DNA from: Plantago elongata | Lineage: Eukaryota; Streptophyta; Magnoliopsida; Lamiales; Plantaginaceae | DNA: 24,651 nt | Reading direction: 5' to 3' | Assembly (NCBI GenBank): GCA_036897095.1 | Contig: JAYMSP010002384.1 | Location: 1 to 24,651, forward strand | Shown: in pieces, positions 18,561 to 24,651 of the stretch | Numbering within the stretch: the first letter of the stretch is position 1 | How the letters are laid out: every line of letters starts with the position of its first letter | The notes under the pieces: model-generated | Told to the model about the DNA's origin: nothing | What the model saw: the letters and a program-made list of their open reading frames with translations, nothing else | Database searches by the model: none | Translations under genes and position numbers: made by a program

Positions 18561-19068
18561 AATTAGGATCTCTTTAAATTCTTTAAATATAAGAGGAATT
18601 TTTATGATACTAGTGTATAGAAAATTCCAAATAACTTGTTTCATTTATGACTTTTGAATCTGAGATTTTCGCAAACTTTACTATAATTAACCTATCTTAT
18701 ATGATCTGCAAGTTATTGCATGGTCGATTAAATTTATCCAATATAAACCGGAAGATAAAATTTGATTTGAGTTTAAAAAGAATAGTTTAAACCCCGAAAC
18801 AATCTTGGAGGCAAACACAGAGATCAAAAAGTCACATGGCGCACATTAACATTCTTTTTCCTAAATCTCATCTCATATCCGAATATTTGATTATTGTATT
18901 CTTGTTTCATAGTTGTAAACTAGTAGTAATATAAGGAATCAACCACCTTGATAAACAAATGATTGTTAACTGAAAAAAACAAACAGTAGCATCTTCACCA
19001 TCTTCCGCCAATCAACTGAACCAGCACCATTCCTCTCACAGTCTCACTCAGTTGAAACTTTCACCAAA
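18561..19068. other. POLLUX upstream region
   Basis: About 500 bp before the POLLUX start codon. The last 100 bp are C- and A-rich (CATCTTCACCATCTTCCGCC, CCTCTCACAGTCTCACTC), as expected of a plant 5' UTR. No canonical TATA box can be fixed. Confidence 0.4.
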
Positions 19069-22000
19069 ATGCAACAGAACCCACCCAAACCAGACCGACC
19101 ACCGGTCAGCAAAAAGTTCCGAACAACAACAACAACAACTTCCTCTTCCTCCTCCTCTCCACTTCCAGAAGATCCCGAAACCCCACACTTCCCCGGCCCA
19201 CTCTTCCCCGCCGTCCGCCGCCTCTCTCCGACCACCTCCTTCAACTCCTCCTCCTCCACCGCCACCTCCCCTCACTCCCCAACCAACACCGACGCCTTCA
19301 CCTTCAATTTCTCCGATCGCGATTACGTCTTCCCTTCCAATCTCGGTCCCTACTCTTCTCGCCGTAATGTCACTATCTCTAAGTATCACAAGCAACAGCA
19401 AGCTCAATTGCCTATTCGTAGTGCGTCCATGTCTCAAATTGGTAACAGCGAGAAGAGGATCGGGGCGATCAATAAGACGAAGCTCAAGGCTGATAAGGAC
19501 TTGAAGGCCTTGTCGATTTCGGCATCTCTGGCTCCTGCTCAGTTAGCGAGGAGTTCGGTTGCTGGTACTTCTTCTAGTGTTCAGAATGCTTCGTCGTTTA
19601 GAAGCTCCTGGAAGCCTTATTTGGTGATCAATTTTCTCCTGATTCGGATTTGGTCAAACTTGTACTCTTTTTTCGAATAAGCGATTCGGTTCGATTAGAT
19701 TCTAATTTGTGATTATCTGCTTTTGAACTTCAGCTTGTAGCGTTTTGCATAGTATCAGTGGTTTACTTGCGGAATGAAGTCACCAGGCTTCAGGTATGTT
19801 ATGTCCTAGTTTCATTAGCTCATGGTAGGCATGTTAATGTAGATGACTTATCGTGCTTATTTGAAGTTGTGATCTCGTCTTATCTATATTCACTTTAAAA
19901 TGGCCAGATTCTAGAATAATAGAATGGTGATCAAGTGATTGTACAGTATTTGATTAGGAAAGATTGATGTTGTTGCAGGAAGAGAACACTGACCTTCGTA
20001 GAATTTGTAGTAATAAAGTTGATGTTGGTAGCGATGGTATAGAAGTTATGGCGAGTGAAAACGGTAGTTCGTCTCTTACTTATGAAGATACTGATCGAAG
20101 AGCAGTAGCTTTGTACACGGTTATTATCACGTTGTTCACGCCGTTTGTGTTGTACAAATATCTGGATTATCTTCCGCGAATAAAGAATCTTTCAAAGCGG
20201 ACAAGGGATAGTAATAAAGAGGAGGTTCCGTTGAAGAAGAGAGTTGCCTATATAGTGGATGTGTGTTTCTCTGTATATCCTTATGCGAAGCTGCTCGCAC
20301 TTCTATTTGCCACTTTGTTTTTGATTGGATTTGGAGGTTTAGCACTGTATGCTGTAAGTGACGGGAGCTTTACTGAAGCTCTTTGGCTTTCTTGGACATT
20401 TGTGGCAGACTCGGGAAATCATGCTGATAGGGTTGGTACTGGGCCAAGGATAGTTTCGGTTTCTATAAGTTCAGGAGGCATGCTTATTTTTGCTATGATG
20501 CTAGGACTTGTTTCAGATGCTATCTCAGAGAAGGTGGATTCATTGCGTAAGGGGAAGAGTGAAGTCATTGAAAATAACCATATTCTCGTTCTTGGGTGGA
20601 GTGACAAATTGGTAATGCCACCTGAATTCATGGGTGAATTTTTATATTTGTGTAATTATTATTAATTGTTCCTATTGCACATAAAATGACGCTATTACTT
20701 AATTGTACTCAGATTGATTCCTTTCTCATTTTCTATTCTGAACTTCTTTTTGAGCTTGACAACTGGTACTTACCTACAGGGTTCACTTTTGAAGCAACTA
20801 GCAATAGCAAATAAGAGCATTGGTGGGGGTGTCATTGTAGTACTTGCTGAAAGAGACAAGGAGGAGATGGAGATGGATATTGCAAAGCTTGAATTTGATT
20901 TTATGGGAACTTCAGTTATCTGCAGAAGTGGCAGCTCTCTTATACTTGCTGACTTGAAAAAGGTGGGCTGGGATGATTGTTTTCCAATTATATCAACATT
21001 TATCTCCTCTGATTTTCATTTATTCTCGTATTCCATTATGGCTCAAAACGCTGATCTATATCTTGAGGGTCTTTTTATTTCTCATAAAATTCATACTCTA
21101 CCAAACGTCAGGCCCTTCTATTGTTTTTCCTTGTAAACTTACTTTCCAGTTTCGACACCGACTGTGCAATATGTTGTGATGCCTTATTATGTGCTTCTCA
21201 TGCAGGTGTCAGTCTCAAAGGCTCGTGCAATCATTGTATTAGCATCTGATGAAAATGCAGATCAGGTCTTAATCTTGATCCTATGATGTTTCCTATGCAA
21301 TTAGTTCAGCTTCAGCAAAACTAAATGCTGATTTTGTTTAGATTTTCATATCAGAGTGATGCACGTGCTTTGAGAGTTGTGCTTAGTCTCACTGGAGTAC
21401 GAGAGGGTCTGAAGGGCCATGTTGTTGTAGAAATGAGTGATCTTGATAATGAGCCATTGGTGAAACTTGTTGGAGGAGAACTTATTGAGACCGTTGTTGC
21501 ACATGATGTTATTGGACGACTGATGATACAGTGCGCACTGCAGCCTGGTCTTGCACAGGTCAGCACCATGTAATCTAATTTATTTAGTCATTATTGTAGT
21601 GTTTTTCACTCAAGAGAAAATATTCAGGCACTCTTACTTTACTGAAATTGTGAAGGGAAAGGGATATATTGTTATATTAAAGAGGCTCTCATGTTGCACC
21701 TCATTTATTGAATTTATCCCAATTCTGCAGATATGGGAAGACATTTTGGGATTTGAAAATGCCGAGTTTTATATCAAAAGATGGCCACAACTGGATGGTC
21801 ATTCTTTTAGAGATATAATTGTTTCTTTCCCTGATGCAATTCCTTGCGGAGTTAAGGTTGCTGCTGATGGTGGAAAAATTAAAATAAATCCAGATGATAA
21901 CTATGTCCTTCAAGAAGGTGATGAGATCCTTGTCATTGCTGAGGATGATGATACATATGCCCCTGGTCCCCTGCCAAAGGTCATCCTTTCTGCTCTGACT

Positions 22001-23606
22001 ATAAGATGCATTAGATTTGCTTGTTATTGGTTGCTCTAGAAGTCAGATATGATACTTCTGGCCTGCATGTTGTGTCTCTGATCTTGTTCTATATGCTCAA
22101 TTTCTAGTCTATTACAATCTTGTCGTTAGGTTCTGTGGTATGACTAACTTTTGCTCCTATCCCCCATTTAAGAATCCTTTCGCATTTTGTTTTATTTTTG
22201 TTCTTCTCATATCATTTTGTGCTTTCATTTAATTCTCATTGCTGTACACTTTTATGCTGCAGATTTGGAAAGGCCTATATCCTATAGTTACTGATCCTCC
22301 AAAATTCCCAGAAAAGATCTTATTTTGTGGGTGGCGACGTGACATTGATGATATGATTATGGTAAGTCCTTCATACTTCTCAGAATTCATTTCTGATACT
22401 ACCATGTCTTTCTTACTGATGAAGTAATTGTTGCTTCCTTTATAGCTTCTTTAGTTTATATATTAAACAGATGCTGATTATAACCTTACATATGTTACAT
22501 GCACATTGGCTGCAGAAGCTTGCTTCTAGTTTTCTACTCAAGATGGATGTCTGTGTAATTTGGTTAATTAAAAGTGAAAAATCTGATGGTCTGACAATCC
22601 TAACTTCTCTTCTCAAAAAAGAAAAGGAAAGTAAGAATGCATTCTTAACTAAATGCACCATTCCTTCATCTCCAAATGTGAGCTAAAGCTGAAAAATCTT
22701 GTTCTGATGTAACTTACTAACTAATGGCTAACAGTGTCCAAATCTAGAGGTTCTATTACCAATTTGCACAGTGATACTAAATAAAATCCTGGCTCTGATG
22801 CTGATATGCCATAATGGGGCCCACTCATACGGCCACTGGCATGACTATAAACAGGTTACTTCTATTAAAATTTAGGCTATTGTTCCACTTGGTGCAGTTA
22901 TAGTCACAACTCACAACATCCGCGTAAAGCTGTGATTTTAATGCTTGAAGGAACAGAAGAAATGCTTACCTTCTGCAGTGCTATTTAGTTAATAAACGAA
23001 AGCCTTGTGATTTGTGAAAGATGAATGGCACTGTTCTCAAATCTCAATGGTCCCATGCCATTAATGCATAAGCTGTTCTTGAAATTCTTTAATTTTTCCA
23101 TTCCCTTAAATTTGCTTACAGTTTTACTCCCATAAACAGAACATGTTATCTCATGAACTTTGTTTCTCTTAATATGTTAAATACATTATTATTTGGTAGA
23201 GATAAAAATGGGATCTAATGCTGAGTTGCTATATTCGTACCTTATTTAAACATGAAACTGACGAGCTTGACTAGGTCATTTTATAACATTACTTCTTTTA
23301 GCACACAAATGCCCCACAAACAATTCATCAGCTTAGAATTTCCCGGCTTGACTGTATTGTTTAGTTCTACTCTGCTGAAACTTATTTGTGAGGACCTGTG
23401 TCAACTTTCAGGTTCTAGAGGCATTGTTGGCTCAAGGTTCAGAATTGTGGTTGTTCAATGAGGTTGCTGAAAAGGACCGGGAGAGGAAGCTGACAGATGG
23501 TGGCCTTGATATCCAGGGACTCGTAAACTTAAAATTAATACACCGTGAAGGAAATGCAGTCATCAGGCGTCATCTGGAGAGCCTTCCACTGGAGACATTT
23601 GATTCT
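19069..23606 (+). CDS. POLLUX: POLLUX/DMI1-type ion channel, exons 1-9 (3' end beyond window)
   Basis: Exons: 19069-19623, 19734-19793, 19979-20611, 20780-20962, 21206-21265, 21355-21558, 21731-21979, 22263-22361, 23412-23606. All junctions are GT-AG and phase 0, giving 746 aa without a stop. The family forms tetrameric channels in the nuclear envelope that support nuclear calcium oscillations in root symbiosis, and non-symbiotic plants keep homologues. Residues 1-180 are a low-complexity Ser/Pro/Thr-rich tail. A first membrane span straddles exons 1-2 (about 182-198). A second is near 247-263 and is followed by YKYLDYLP (264-271). Further spans are near 307-331 and 363-383, flanking the pore filter ADSGN (348-352) and its following HA. 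GLVSDAISEKVDSLRKGKSEV (381-401) leads into the RCK domain, which starts near HILVLGWSDK (406-415) and includes DLDNEPLVKLVGGELIETVVAHDV and ILFCGWRRDIDD. Filter and N terminus favour POLLUX/DMI1 over CASTOR. The remaining C-terminal exons (roughly 130 aa in homologues) are not in this window. Confidence 0.94.
22362..23411 (+). other. POLLUX intron 8
   Basis: A 1.05-kb GT-AG intron, longer than the others in this gene except the next one. It is AT-rich. Short open frames in it (about 22440-22690) have no resemblance to the channel or to transposon proteins. No inserted element was recognised. Confidence 0.7.
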
Positions 23607-24651
23607 GTAAGTTTAATATAATCCCTGTACTCCAGGAGACCCTTTGACAGACCATTCTGCCATCAGTGTTGGTATTGAAATCTTCGAATTGATTTACTTG
23701 TTAGTAGTTTTTTTTTTTTTTGGGTGTAGGATAGACAATAGAAACATTAAAAAAAATCCTGGCTGACCTGCTGGCCATATGGTTGGAGTCTGTCTCTTTG
23801 CAGAAATGCAAGGTAAGGCAACTATGACTCAGTAAAGCATAACCATGCCTGACAATGCTGGGAGCTTTAGCTCACAGGGATTGCTCTTCGGAGGAAATTG
23901 TAGAAAGATTGACTGTACGTAATCCTAACAAGTGATAAACTGAATTAATGAACCTATAGGAAATGTGAGTTATGTGTTTTCAGTCTAGCTATTTTATTTC
24001 CCTTTTGAGAAATCCATTCAGTTGAGCTCTACAAAATGTGATTATTAATTAAACCTGTAAATCATTAAAACCAAGAAAACTGTAAGGGCCAGTTTTAATG
24101 GGATATGAATGGCTGGATTGACCTCCATTGTTTGCTCACTAGAACAAAAAGCTATTGAATGTTCTGGGGGAATTTGTTTTTTTGGTACACTAGAGTTAGA
24201 TTGTGCCACTTTTGGTACACTACTTCAACACTGATCAATTTCAGTACACTAGTTCAATTTTGTGGAATTTTAATACTCCGATCAATTTACCGATCAAATC
24301 GGTGACGTGTCAACCGGAGCATTAATTTTTCCGCCAAATTACGTATTGGAACAGTATTTTCGTATATCTGAAAATAAAAATGAAAAATTAAAAAATGAAT
24401 GGACACGTGTCGACATCCTGTTCATTCTGACATGTATTTTGTAAAATGAATTTGAAAATTGATTTTAAATTACAATAAAATATATAAAAATTGTGAAAAA
24501 TTATAAATTATGATTTTAAATTAAATTTCTATATATTGAAATTAAATAAAAATAAAAAGTCATTAAATTAAATTCAAACTAAAAAAGGGGAGACATGTGT
24601 CACTCTCTTGTAATTTATGGGTATAAATTGTTTAATATAATTCAAAAATAT
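23607..24651 (+). other. POLLUX intron 9 (incomplete), with a repeat-like segment
   Basis: At least 1.04 kb after the GATTCT|GTAAGT donor without the next expected exon, whose product would continue from ETFDS. It includes a poly-T run near 23710-23724. From about 24175 there is a repeat-like block in which TTTGGTACACTA and close variants recur three times at about 32-bp intervals (24180, 24210, 24241), followed by GTGACGTGTC and ACACGTGTCGACA. This has the look of a dispersed plant transposon fragment, but I cannot name it. Confidence 0.55.

Noticed and set aside
19048..19437. Gly-rich and Cys-rich minus-strand frames opposite POLLUX exon 1
   Set aside because: They are antisense shadows of the Ser/Pro/Thr low-complexity coding sequence and have no initiation context or family match.
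1..24651. CRISPR array, bacterial defence system or integrated virus
   Set aside because: No regularly spaced identical repeats, no prokaryotic operon structure and no viral or reverse-transcriptase frames were seen. All clear genes are intron-bearing or typical plant nuclear genes.

Overview
This is nuclear DNA from a flowering plant, most likely a eudicot. It is AT-rich, its genes have GT-AG introns, and the gene families are plant-specific or plant-like. I cannot name the species. I see no bacterial operon, CRISPR array, phage or virus.

Four genes are supported. (1) 739-4051 (+): a two-exon carboxylesterase-like (CXE) alpha/beta hydrolase with a predicted signal peptide. Its usual nucleophilic serine position is alanine and its oxyanion-hole motif is altered. 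(2) 9339-9986 (+): an intronless DUF679/DMP membrane protein of the DMP4-like type. (3) 10247-12626 (-): a four-coding-exon RBM22/SLT11-type splicing factor (MAC5, C3H4/C3H25-like), complete at 472 aa, with a probable 5'-UTR intron. (4) 19069 to beyond the right edge (+): a POLLUX/DMI1-type nuclear-envelope ion channel. Nine exons (746 aa) are present and the C-terminal exons lie outside the window. DMP and MAC5 converge tail to tail, with 260 bp between their stop codons.

The rest is largely transposon debris. Two copies of one PIF/Harbinger-like MITE lie in opposite orientations (1-309, cut by the left edge, and 7091-7724), both flanked by TTA. Two long-inverted-repeat (foldback) elements lie at 4412-5095 and about 13755-14466. 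A possible 2.7-kb terminal-inverted-repeat element spans 15341-18056 and carries degenerate TAATGTT repeats and a hairpin-rich patch. A 5S-rRNA-derived sequence resembling a Cassandra TRIM LTR (about 13205-13524) lies just upstream of MAC5 in the same orientation. There are also two or three weak tRNA-derived SINE relics.

The four genes do not form an obvious pathway. They are ordinary plant neighbours separated by repeat-filled DNA. The points most worth a second look are the swapped nucleophile elbow of the CXE protein, the 5S-bearing LTR at the MAC5 promoter, the serine-type selectivity filter of POLLUX, and the inverted-repeat elements as possible small-RNA sources.
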